Origin: JBPOFM01 sp041391925
Lineage (GTDB): Bacteria > Bacteroidota > Bacteroidia > Flavobacteriales > Flavobacteriaceae
Assembly (NCBI GenBank): GCA_041391925.1
Contig: JAWKNA010000006.1
Location: forward strand, 310,001 to 374,000
Reading direction: 5' to 3'
Length of the DNA stretch: 64,000 nt
How positions within the stretch are numbered: the first letter of the stretch is position 1; each line of letters starts with the position of its first letter. The notes under the pieces are model-generated. The model was not told where the DNA came from, did not search any database, and saw only the letters and a program-made list of their open reading frames with translations. A program made the position numbers and the translations under genes. Of the stretch, positions 52,049-64,000 are shown piece after piece.

Positions 52049-54274
52049 TTAATTTTTATACTTGCTGGCTCTTAAATTTTCTGCTTGTTTGTCTTTAGCT
52101 TTTTGTTCTTTTATAGCTTTCTGTTTAAGGTAAGCCACTTTCTCTTCATCACTATTCCATGCAGCTTTACTAGCATTTGTAGAAGAAAGTCTTCCAGAGA
52201 CACAACTAACATCTATCACATAATTACCAGTAGCGCTATTATAACCACCTAAATATATATAATATGTTGTTCCGCTAACAGCAGTAAATGTTGCAATTGA
52301 TGAAACCTCTGGAGTAACTCCACTGTCATCATCAGCAACAACACAAGTATAGGAATCACAAGCTCCTGTAAATACTTTAATATGCGTATCAAAATCACTA
52401 CCTTCAGTAGACACAGTAACATCACCATTTTCACCTGCTGTGTAAGTGTACCATACTCCTTGGACATTATCGGAACCAAATATACCGACACTACATTCAG
52501 TATTTGATGTTAAATCATCACTCGTAGAAAAAGTAGTATTTCCAGTATCAGAACCACCGCAAACAATTGGGAAGGCTCCACTACAAAGATCGTTCATTGG
52601 TGCAGGCTCGGGAATCACACAAGATACATTAAGTGTATAATCACCACTATTAGCTTGATAACCTGTCACATAGAAATAATAAGTTGTCCCAGAAGTTGCA
52701 TCAAATACAACTCTAGATCTAGTCCCAATCCCAGAAGTATCATCGTTTGCACCTACACACAAAAGTGTTCCACAATCACCGCTAAATACACCAAGTTTCG
52801 TATCAAAAGCACTGCCTACAGTATCAACTGTAAGGTTGGCATCTTCACTTGCAGTATACTTATACCAAACACCTGGTGCGGTAGTGAGATCTGTTATACC
52901 ATTACAATCTGCTGGAGCATCGGCATTAGTTGCAGCCGCTGTTGAGCCACTTACCGAGCTATTACAAGCAATATCATAAGCATCAGCACAAGCATCTGGC
53001 TCAGGTAGTGGTGGTACAAATTCTGAAATAGTCAATTCATAAGTTCCCGCAGAAGTATTCCAACCTCCTAAAAAGATGTAATACGTTACGTCAGCTTGGG
53101 CTGAAAATTGAACTTCAGCGTTATAATTAAAATTATCAATATCTACATCATCATTGTTAGCTACGCAATCGAGGGAGCCACAAGTTCCAGAAAAAACTCT
53201 CATTTGCGTATCAAAATCAGTACCAGCGTTATCAGTACTGGCAACTATATCAATATCGACAGGCGAAGTAAAAGTATACCATACTCCAATTCCGTCTGCC
53301 GATCCCAATAGATTGTCGTCACAATTACCTACAGGAGTATCTCCATTTGTTGCAGTAAAGCCAAATGCATCAGTAAATCCAGTTATGTCATCTCCAACCG
53401 ATACTGGTAGAGCATCTTCACAAAAATCATTAGCAATTCCTGCCGAAGAGCAATCCGTATCACTAACGAAGGTTCCGGAAGAAGCCTGATAATCTGGTGC
53501 TGACCAAGTTCCAGAGACCTCTGAACATGCAACATTATCAGTATATCTATCATATGTATGTGTTCCTGACCAATTTACAACATAACCTAAAATGCTTGCA
53601 GAACCAGCAATTTCACAGGTTGTAAAGTCACCAGTGTCCGTACAATTACTTTGTTCTGTACTATCAGTTGTATTATAAAGACGGCCTCCATACCATATTT
53701 GAGTTGAATACGTTTGGTCACCAAAGCCAACAGACATTACGTTCCAGGTACGACCACTAGTGGGGAAACCTCCAGTACCGGCTGTACGCATGTAAGTACC
53801 GGTTACAGTAGTAAGAGGTGCTCTAGATAAGTTTTTGGCAATTAAAATATCTGATGCTTTATTGTCAAAATTTACATCAGAAATTACAGGATTTGTACCA
53901 TCGCCTCCTACAGAGAAATCTAAAGTAGCATTGATATTACTTAAACCTTCAGATGAAAAATGTAAATTGCTAATAGTGTTATCAGCTGTAAGTTTAATAC
54001 TAGAGCTTTTAAGCTCTACCATTACTCCACTACTCAAAGTAATTTTTGCAATAGCTTCATTGGACGGAGATAATGTTACAACTACCGTACCGCGAGTTAA
54101 ACCGTCGTTAGTTGAAAACAATCCTTTGTAAAGACCTAAATAGGAATTATCGAACTGGTCAGCTGCCAATCGATCGTTTGGATCATCTGTCGTTTGTTTC
54201 TCGAATGTGTCTTGCGAACATGAGAGTGCAAAACATGATAAAATTGTTAGAAAAAGTAATTTGTGAATTTTCAT
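52049..54274 (-). CDS. Paralogous surface lipoprotein: shared N-domain and three NDxC modules
   Basis: 741 residues from the ATG at 54274; an upstream in-frame ATG (54340) would add 22 residues before the signal peptide. Lipobox LSC (C19). Residues 41-275 match the neighbour's N-terminal domain, and parts of the DNA are nearly identical there (about 53.7-53.8 kb versus 51.2-51.3 kb). NDxC modules lie at about 281-418, 426-552 and 559-692, with acidic NDD turns that may bind calcium. Instead of a CUB domain it ends in a Lys/Glu/Ala-rich helix (about 700-741). Function unknown, probably surface binding. Confidence 0.8.
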   Translation of the reverse strand: MKIHKLLFLTILSCFALSCSQDTFEKQTTDDPNDRLAADQFDNSYLGLYKGLFSTNDGLTRGTVVVTLSPSNEAIAKITLSSGVMVELKSSSIKLTADNTISNLHFSSEGLSNINATLDFSVGGDGTNPVISDVNFDNKASDILIAKNLSRAPLTTVTGTYMRTAGTGGFPTSGRTWNVMSVGFGDQTYSTQIWYGGRLYNTTDSTEQSNCTDTGDFTTCEIAGSASILGYVVNWSGTHTYDRYTDNVACSEVSGTWSAPDYQASSGTFVSDTDCSSAGIANDFCEDALPVSVGDDITGFTDAFGFTATNGDTPVGNCDDNLLGSADGIGVWYTFTSPVDIDIVASTDNAGTDFDTQMRVFSGTCGSLDCVANNDDVDIDNFNYNAEVQFSAQADVTYYIFLGGWNTSAGTYELTISEFVPPLPEPDACADAYDIACNSSVSGSTAAATNADAPADCNGITDLTTAPGVWYKYTASEDANLTVDTVGSAFDTKLGVFSGDCGTLLCVGANDDTSGIGTRSRVVFDATSGTTYYFYVTGYQANSGDYTLNVSCVIPEPAPMNDLCSGAFPIVCGGSDTGNTTFSTSDDLTSNTECSVGIFGSDNVQGVWYTYTAGENGDVTVSTEGSDFDTHIKVFTGACDSYTCVVADDDSGVTPEVSSIATFTAVSGTTYYIYLGGYNSATGNYVIDVSCVSGRLSSTNASKAAWNSDEEKVAYLKQKAIKEQKAKDKQAENLRASKYKN

Positions 54275-54516
54275 AGATAATAGATTAATAGTTAATGAAA
54301 GTTCAATATAATAAAAATATGTTAATATATTAAAAAACAAAGTAGTAAATTTTCGCTAAAAAATGTTTAATTGGATAAACGGCAATTTTGTCCCTTTAAT
54401 GGAGTAATTCATATGGTATTATATAAAGGTATACGAGAGGTTAAAAATTTTGACGCTTCAAAATTTAAATCCCTAACTATTTCGAATAATGAAAATGAGA
54501 ATGATAAAAATCTGTA

Positions 54517-56226
54517 TTAATTCAAGACTATTTTTTTTGTAACCAGCTTATCATTTATTTGAATATTTAAAAAATATATTCCTTTGGAAAATGAAGACAT
54601 ATCAATGCTTGGATTAGTTTGATTAACAAACTTTGAAACTATTTTTCTACCTGAAACATCTAGAATATCAATTTTAAAATTAGCATTAGTTTTAAAATAA
54701 ACCATTCCGCCTGTAGGATTTGGGAATATCCTTATGTCGTCCACTTCAAAATCAACAGTTGACAGAGCTGTACTGCCTTCAATGATATTCAATGTTTGAT
54801 TGGGAATGACATCCGTTAGAATATCCTCAATACCGCTTAACCATTTTACTTTGATGTAATCTATGGCTGTTGCATCTCCTACACCAAAAAATTCTGTTCC
54901 CGAATTTTGCCCTAAAAATGATTCACCACATAGAGTATAACGATTCATAAGTTGTCCATTTACCGACACTTCAATCCAGGAACCAATCCCATTTCTATTG
55001 CTTTGGACTCCTGTGAGCTTTACTTTTAACCAATTGTTTGTTCCTCCAGAATTCTTCCATAAAGAACTATTTTGTGGAGCATCATTATTTACAAAAATAT
55101 CAACATACCCATCATTATTTATATCTCCTATGACATTTGAGTAACTATGGAAAGTATCAACATTAAATCCAGCATTTGTTGGCACTTGAAACATCCCATT
55201 AGCTAAACATTCAAAAAAGGCACTCACATTCAACTCAGCTGTACTAGCGTACAAATCCAAATCCATATCATTATCGGCATCAAAAAAATTAGCCCCCCAT
55301 GAAAAATGATTTAGAATCGTACCTGTGGACATGGAAAGATTTGTGAAGGTTCCATCTGCATTGTTTTTGAGAAGATAATTACCCTCAGAAGTATTGGTTA
55401 TATAGATGTCCAACCACCCGTCATAATTATAGTCTTCTACTGCGGTTGACATAGCGTTCATCTGTATATTAGATCCAGATGCAACACTAACATCTGTAAA
55501 AGTTCCATTACCATTGTTTCTATAAAGTACATTTCTAGTTGTCATCCTATCATTGATGACGTAAATATCCTGAAAGCCATCATTATTGAAATCAAAAAAT
55601 GCTGAACAAAATGAAAAGTTACTTGCATTACCTATACCTGCTGATTGTGAAACGTTTGTGAACGTTCCATTACCATTATTATGGTAAAGGTAATTGGGTT
55701 TTATACCTGAATAGTCTAAATTTGAAATGAAAACATCTAGAAAACCATCATTGTCATAGTCTCCAAAAGAGGCTCCAAATGTTTTTAAAGATGCATTTGG
55801 AAATCCAGCTGCAACAGTTACATCGGTGAAATTGAAACTGCCATCATTATTAAATAGCTTATTTATTCCGTTTGCAACAGCCACGAAGAAGTCATTATCG
55901 CCATCATTGTCATAATCCACCCAAATCACCTGCTTTACATCTCCTGTAACGCTAAAATTAAAAATCTCTTCTACAAATGTGCCGAAATTATTTTTGAAAA
56001 ATCGCAAAGGTTGAGTACTTGATTTCCCTCCTATTGTAATATCATCCCAACCATCATTATCATAATCAAAAAAACTTAAACCTCCTGGATCTATACCGTT
56101 TGATACTCCGCCTGAATTAACAATACCCAGTTCAATCGATTTATTTTCAAAAAAAAGTTGTGAAAATGCTGGACAATAAACAGCAAAAAGAATCAGCACT
56201 CGACATCTGTAATTAATAATTTTCAT
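54517..56226 (-). CDS. FG-GAP repeat / UnbV-ASPIC protein with T9SS sorting domain
   Basis: Exported protein of 569 residues with a signal peptide (1-22, ending PAFSQ). Many FG-GAP (VCBS-like) repeats of the form FFDYDNDGWDDI, WVDYDNDGDNDF, FGDYDNDGFLDV, with calcium-binding DxDxDG-type turns, build a beta-propeller. An ASPIC/UnbV domain (NWLKVKLTGVQSNRNGIGSW) follows around 395-470. A T9SS type A domain (IFPNPTGGMVYF...SKGIYFLNI) occupies the last ~75 residues. Probably a surface-bound carbohydrate- or polymer-interacting protein. Confidence 0.9.
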   Translation of the reverse strand: MKIINYRCRVLILFAVYCPAFSQLFFENKSIELGIVNSGGVSNGIDPGGLSFFDYDNDGWDDITIGGKSSTQPLRFFKNNFGTFVEEIFNFSVTGDVKQVIWVDYDNDGDNDFFVAVANGINKLFNNDGSFNFTDVTVAAGFPNASLKTFGASFGDYDNDGFLDVFISNLDYSGIKPNYLYHNNGNGTFTNVSQSAGIGNASNFSFCSAFFDFNNDGFQDIYVINDRMTTRNVLYRNNGNGTFTDVSVASGSNIQMNAMSTAVEDYNYDGWLDIYITNTSEGNYLLKNNADGTFTNLSMSTGTILNHFSWGANFFDADNDMDLDLYASTAELNVSAFFECLANGMFQVPTNAGFNVDTFHSYSNVIGDINNDGYVDIFVNNDAPQNSSLWKNSGGTNNWLKVKLTGVQSNRNGIGSWIEVSVNGQLMNRYTLCGESFLGQNSGTEFFGVGDATAIDYIKVKWLSGIEDILTDVIPNQTLNIIEGSTALSTVDFEVDDIRIFPNPTGGMVYFKTNANFKIDILDVSGRKIVSKFVNQTNPSIDMSSFSKGIYFLNIQINDKLVTKKIVLN

Positions 56227-56381
56227 AGCGAATTTTATCCAAAATATACAATAAATTTAAACAAAAAACAACCTTCCTTCATCAATTCAATTAATTTAAT
56301 CTCTAATGTGTTCTATTTTAATTGTTGTTTCAGATTATATCAAGGTTAATTTTAATATCCTGTATTGTAATTGTATGCTCA

Positions 56382-56419
56382 ATAGGTATTTTCGGATGAT
56401 ATAGGTATCCTCAGATGAT
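56382..56419. repeat. 19-bp tandem repeat, two copies
   Basis: ATAGGTATTTTCGGATGAT is directly followed by ATAGGTATCCTCAGATGAT (16 of 19 positions identical). It lies in the ~300-base stretch between the FG-GAP gene and the rRNA operon; apart from this repeat and the terminator I see nothing in that stretch. Confidence 0.8.
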
Positions 56420-56487
56420 AATTAATTATTAGATTGGCAATTTTGAGGTAATAATTGAAATATACTTTACGTTGAGAAGCGCTTATA

Positions 56488-56519
56488 ACAAAAAAGCCCT
56501 GCATGTTTCCATGCAGGGC
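56488..56519 (-). terminator. Terminator of the rRNA operon
   Basis: GCCCTGCATG / CATGCAGGGC stem with a short loop and a run of T residues on the minus strand, just past the 5S gene. Confidence 0.9.
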
Positions 56520-56524
56520 CCTGA

Positions 56525-56633
56525 AAAAGGCGGCGACCTACTCTCCCACGGAGTGCAGTACCATCGGCGCAAACGGGCTTAACTTCTCTGTTCGGAATGG
56601 TAAGAGGTGAGCCCCGTCGCTATAACCACCTTA
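56525..56633 (-). rRNA. rrf: 5S ribosomal RNA
   Basis: ~109-base gene on the minus strand recognised by its start (AAGGTGGTTATAGCGACGGG in sense), the GTTCGGAATGG-complement region and the GGAGAGTAGGTCGCCGCC 3' end. Last gene of the operon. Ends are approximate to a few bases. Confidence 0.93.
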
Positions 56634-56805
56634 AGCTTTAGCTATATGCTCTAAGCCATAAGCAGTGGGCCTTGTAACCCATCGCTCAGGGCCTAGGGCC
56701 TAAAGCGTTGCGCATCCGCGCAACAAATATCTTGACATGTTGAAAAAAGGGCCCTGCGGCCGTCATACATAAAAAACTGTTGCACTTACTAAAAAACAGG
56801 CGTAC
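56634..56805 (-). other. 23S-5S spacer with GC-rich hairpin
   Basis: 172-base transcribed spacer. It contains the hairpin GTTGCGC (56707-56713) / GCGCAAC (56718-56724) with loop ATCC, and GGGCCT-type repeats, much more GC-rich than other spacers in the window. Probably an RNA-processing site. Confidence 0.5.
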
Positions 56806-59624
<2,819 letters not shown>

Positions 59625-59845
59625 TGTACTTTTGTCTTTTAATGAGTTTGCAACCGGTTAAAAAGCTCGTAAACTCTAACCGGCTACGTGTTACTTTGAT
59701 ATAACCATAGATTATATCCGTAATTTTTTTTATGTATCTTTTTTCAATATGTCAATGAACGTTTTCTTCAGAGAAGAGAACAGAGAAAATGGATTTCAGA
59801 CCAAGTCTATATTCTTCTTTCTTTATTCTATCTTCTCAAAGATAG

Positions 59846-59919
59846 TGGAGAATAAGGGAGTCGAACCCTTGACCTCCTGCGTGCAAGGCAGGCGCTCTAG
59901 CCAGCTGAGCTAATCCCCC
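59846..59919 (-). tRNA. tRNA-Ala (anticodon TGC)
   Basis: 74-base cloverleaf: acceptor GGGGGAT / ATTCTCC with the G3-U70 pair that identifies alanine, TAGCTCAG D-arm, anticodon stem CCTGC around CTTGCAC (TGC at 59883-59885), TTCGA T-loop, discriminator A. Second spacer tRNA, between tRNA-Ile and 23S. Confidence 0.96.
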
Positions 59920-60021
59920 GTTTCCCGTAAAGTCGCAGTCGACGGTCTGCAGTTTGCAGTCGCTTGTGCCGACCCTCTTGGCGGACCTCTGCTTCCAGAA
60001 TTTCCTTTACATAGTAGTTAG

Positions 60022-60095
60022 TAGTCTCAGGCAGACTCGAACTGCCGACCTCTACATTATCAGTGTAGCGCTCTAACCAGCTGAGCTATGAGACT
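60022..60095 (-). tRNA. tRNA-Ile (anticodon GAT)
   Basis: 74 bases: acceptor AGTCTCA / TGAGACT, D-arm TAGCTCAG, anticodon loop CTGATAA with GAT, T-loop TTCGA. It lies directly after 16S in the operon, as is normal for Flavobacteria. Confidence 0.96.
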
Positions 60096-60178
60096 CTACT
60101 ATAGTATATCATTAATGAACCGACAGCTTGAGAACAACCCAATTGTTTCCCTTTTTGACCCCCAGGTCGCCTTTCTCT

Positions 60179-61698
<1,520 letters not shown>

Positions 61699-61881
61699 AA
61701 TCTTTTGTCCTTGCGGACTGTACTTCTCGACGACCAAGGAATCCAATTTCCGGTACTCAAAATGGCTTGTTCTCTTTTTTGTGCAAAACACCGTTTCCGA
61801 TGCCCTGCTACGCTGTCAATCCAATATGTCTATGAACTTGTCTTCTTGCTCTGCCCAGCGCGTTTCCTTGCTAAGCGGGTG

Positions 61882-61913
61882 CAAATATAAAACCCTTTTT
61901 CCTTTCCCGCAAA
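61882..61913 (-). promoter_or_regulatory. rRNA promoter P1
   Basis: -33 TTTG (61910-61913), 20-base spacer, -7 TATATTTG (61882-61889), followed by the GC-rich start GCACCCGC. Nearest promoter to 16S, with a leader of about 180 bases. Confidence 0.8.
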
Positions 61914-62017
61914 CAAAAGATGAAAATAATTTGAATTATTTTCCTGCCCCTGTCCGATGCCTGAAAGAACGTCCCGTGCCGCACCTAGCCAAACGGCCTT
62001 CCGCTTTTTCGAGGGTG

Positions 62018-62050
62018 CAAATATACCACCCTTTTTTTGTTTCCAGCAAA
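62018..62050 (-). promoter_or_regulatory. rRNA promoter P2
   Basis: -33 TTTG (62047-62050), 21-base spacer, -7 TATATTTG (62018-62025), followed by GCACCCTC. It repeats the P1 core (GGGTGCAAATATA on the plus strand) 136 bases upstream. Confidence 0.75.
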
Positions 62051-62265
62051 CCTTTTTCCAAGTTTTTTAGATATTTTTTTTACCTTATATATTCTATACT
62101 CATTTCTAATGCGTTAGCAATGGAGCAATTGTTTGAACTCTTTTATAATTGCCAAAAAGTAATTATAAAAAGTGAGTGGCGAGAGCGCGGTGGTTTACAT
62201 CTTTGTAAACCAAACGACCAAAAACAGAGTAGTAATTATAGTTGTGAATTTATACCTATATATAT

Positions 62266-62297
62266 ATTGTATAGAAATCTTTATACTGTTATCTTTG
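62266..62297 (+). promoter_or_regulatory. Promoter of thrS
   Basis: ATTG (62266-62269), 20-base spacer, TATCTTTG (62290-62297), giving a leader of about 18 bases before the ATG at 62321. Confidence 0.65.
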
Positions 62298-62320
62298 CAC
62301 ACTTAATAAGTATTTGATTT

Positions 62321-64000
62321 ATGATTGATATCACTTTGCCTGACGGCAGTATAAAACAATATGAAAAGAATGTAACACCAATGGATGTTGCAAAGAGCAT
62401 TAGTGAAGGTTTGGCTAGAAATGTTATTTCTGCCAGTTTTGACGGAACAACAATTGAAACGCATACGCCTTTGACCTCAAATGGTTCTTTAATATTATAT
62501 ACATGGAATGATAAGGAAGGGAAAAAGGCTTTTTGGCATTCTACTGCCCACGTTTTGGCACAGGCACTCGAAGAATTATATCCTAGAGTGAAATTGTCTA
62601 TTGGCCCTGCCATTGAGAATGGGTTTTATTATGATGTGGACTTGGGGGAGCAATCACTTTCTGAAAAAGATTTTAAAGCCATTGAAGATAAAATGCTGGA
62701 AATAGCAAGAGGTAAGTTTGACTTTAGCATGCGTTCTGTATCTAAAGCTGAAGCGTTATCTATGTATAAGAAGCAAGGTAACGAATATAAGGTTGAACTT
62801 ATTGAAAATCTTGAGGATGGCACAATTACGTTTTGCGACCACTCAACGTTTACGGATTTGTGTCGTGGGGGTCATATTCCAAACACTGGAATCATTAAAG
62901 CGATTAAATTACTTTCCGTCGCAGGAGCCTATTGGAGAGGTGACGAAAAGAACAAGCAATTGACTCGTGTATATGGTGTGTCTTTTCCCAAACAAAAAGA
63001 CTTAACGGATTATCTAGAATTACTGGAAGAAGCAAAACGTCGGGATCATAGAAAGTTAGGTAAAGAATTGGAATTGTTTACATTCTCCTCTAAAGTCGGT
63101 CAGGGTTTGCCTCTTTGGTTGCCAAAAGGAGCTGCATTACGAGAGCGATTGGAAAATTTTCTTAAAAAAGCACAAAAAAAAGCTGGTTATGAAATGGTGG
63201 TGACACCACACATAGGTCAAAAGGAATTGTATGTAACCTCTGGACACTATGCAAAATATGGTGCCGACAGTTTTCAACCAATTCATACACCTGCCGAAGG
63301 TGAGGAGTTTTTATTGAAACCGATGAACTGTCCACACCATTGTGAGATTTATAATAACCGCCCTTTTTCATACAAAGAATTGCCTAAAAGATATGCGGAA
63401 TTTGGCACTGTATATCGGTATGAGCAGAGTGGTGAATTGCATGGCTTGACTCGTGTAAGAGGTTTTACTCAAGATGATGCGCATATTTTCTGTACGCCTG
63501 ATCAATTGGATAAGGAATTCAAGGATGTGATTGATTTGGTACTGTATGTTTTTGGTTCGTTAGGCTTCGAGAATTTTAGAACTCAAGTTTCTATTAGAGA
63601 CCCAAAACAGCCTGAAAAATATATTGGAAGCCTTGAAAATTGGGACAAAGCTGAGCAAGCCATTATCAATGCCGCCAAAGATAAAGGTCTGGATTACGAT
63701 ATAGTTGAAGGTGAAGCCGCATTTTATGGTCCCAAGTTGGACTTTATGGTAAAGGATGCCTTAGGCAGAAATTGGCAATTGGGAACTATTCAAGTGGATT
63801 ATAACTTGCCTGAACGTTTTGAACTAACCTATAAAGGAAGTGATAATGAGCTACACAGACCCGTTATGATTCACCGAGCGCCATTTGGCAGTATGGAACG
63901 TTTTGTAGCTATATTGTTGGAGCATACAGGCGGAAATTTCCCATTATGGCTGATTCCAACTCAGGCAATCATTCTCTCAATAAGTGAGAAATATGAAAAA
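62321..64000 (+). CDS. thrS: Threonyl-tRNA synthetase (3' end beyond window)
   Basis: 560 codons are open from the ATG to the window edge without a stop. N-terminal TGS domain (MIDITLPDGSIKQYEKNVTP), editing domain with HSTAHVLAQAL and a TFCDHSTFTDLCRGGH zinc-binding-type segment, then class II catalytic motifs: motif 2 near RYEQSGELHGLTRVRGFTQD, the zinc-binding Cys in KPMNCPHHCE, and motif 3 (HRAPFGSMERF). The anticodon-binding domain begins at the end and is truncated. Its short leader has no T-box. Conserved order with the rRNA operon is not asserted. Confidence 0.96.
   Translation, partial: MIDITLPDGSIKQYEKNVTPMDVAKSISEGLARNVISASFDGTTIETHTPLTSNGSLILYTWNDKEGKKAFWHSTAHVLAQALEELYPRVKLSIGPAIENGFYYDVDLGEQSLSEKDFKAIEDKMLEIARGKFDFSMRSVSKAEALSMYKKQGNEYKVELIENLEDGTITFCDHSTFTDLCRGGHIPNTGIIKAIKLLSVAGAYWRGDEKNKQLTRVYGVSFPKQKDLTDYLELLEEAKRRDHRKLGKELELFTFSSKVGQGLPLWLPKGAALRERLENFLKKAQKKAGYEMVVTPHIGQKELYVTSGHYAKYGADSFQPIHTPAEGEEFLLKPMNCPHHCEIYNNRPFSYKELPKRYAEFGTVYRYEQSGELHGLTRVRGFTQDDAHIFCTPDQLDKEFKDVIDLVLYVFGSLGFENFRTQVSIRDPKQPEKYIGSLENWDKAEQAIINAAKDKGLDYDIVEGEAAFYGPKLDFMVKDALGRNWQLGTIQVDYNLPERFELTYKGSDNELHRPVMIHRAPFGSMERFVAILLEHTGGNFPLWLIPTQAIILSISEKYEK

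Larger units (their letters stand above)
61699..62320. other. Divergent regulatory region between the rRNA operon and thrS
   Basis: 622 bases with no credible gene. It holds the rRNA leader (about 61699-61876), two rRNA promoters, a perfect 10-bp inverted repeat TTTTATAATT (62141-62150) / AATTATAAAA (62161-62170), a palindrome TGGTTTAC (62191-62198) / GTAAACCA (62205-62212) and the thrS promoter. Confidence 0.8.

Noticed and set aside
54354..54380. A further CGATGAAA-like pair upstream of the gene starting at 54274 (CGCTAAAA, GGATAAAC)
   Set aside because: Half-sites match poorly (about 5 of 8), the period is 19 and no -7 box lies at the matching distance, so it is not counted with the five.

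Overview
The window looks like a chromosomal segment of a marine-type Flavobacteriaceae (Bacteroidota). The DNA is AT-rich and promoters carry the Bacteroidota -7 element TAnnTTTG. Several secreted proteins end in type IX secretion (T9SS) sorting domains. Family-typical genes include a long 482-residue GAPDH, the Bacteroidota-type omega subunit, PorD/DUF4835, DUF6913 and DUF6095. The genus cannot be named from inspection; the complete 16S gene on the minus strand would settle it. No phage, insertion sequence, CRISPR array or plasmid gene is visible.

Layout. 1-4.6 kb (minus): two-component system, coaE, YbbR-like protein, family 2 glycosyltransferase. 4.6-8.0 kb (minus): two secreted T9SS proteins sharing a sorting domain. 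8.1-16.5 kb (minus): conserved housekeeping block fabI, recN, porD, coaBC, rpoZ, bamD, then a Kir-type potassium channel, dapA and DUF6913. 16.5-20.3 kb: a 5'-nucleotidase split into two genes, and a DoxX gene flanked by two related membrane proteins. 20.4-31.4 kb: ligA, a GH20-cutC-GH2 glycan operon, prmC, ribD, YigZ and a thioesterase. 31.6-39.7 kb: dnaA, a phosphatase, a T9SS sugar dehydrogenase, a methyltransferase, then (minus) mltG, dapF and neighbours. 39.9-49.0 kb (plus): HtrA protease, GAPDH, trmD, rplS, a likely non-coding RNA locus, icd, murQ. 49.1-56.2 kb (minus): two large modular lipoproteins and an FG-GAP protein. 56.5-61.7 kb (minus): complete rRNA operon 16S-tRNA-Ile-tRNA-Ala-23S-5S. 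62.3 kb to the end (plus): thrS, cut by the window edge.

How it fits together. Most genes are core metabolism, envelope assembly (BamD, PorD, MltG, Dap and Mur enzymes) and information processing. The accessory layer is surface proteins built from a recurring NDxC...GVWY module, found in four proteins.

The most notable signals are non-coding. (1) A paired CGATGAAA-like motif with a 20-21 bp period lies upstream of five minus-strand genes for secreted or membrane proteins. In three of these it lies 16-20 bp upstream of a consensus -7 box, suggesting a shared activator. (2) A ~500-nt stretch between rplS and icd has its own promoter and terminator but no credible ORF. (3) A structured leader precedes rplS. 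(4) Tandem, nearly identical promoters drive the rRNA operon. (5) Three genes have -7 boxes so close to the start codon that leaderless mRNAs are likely.
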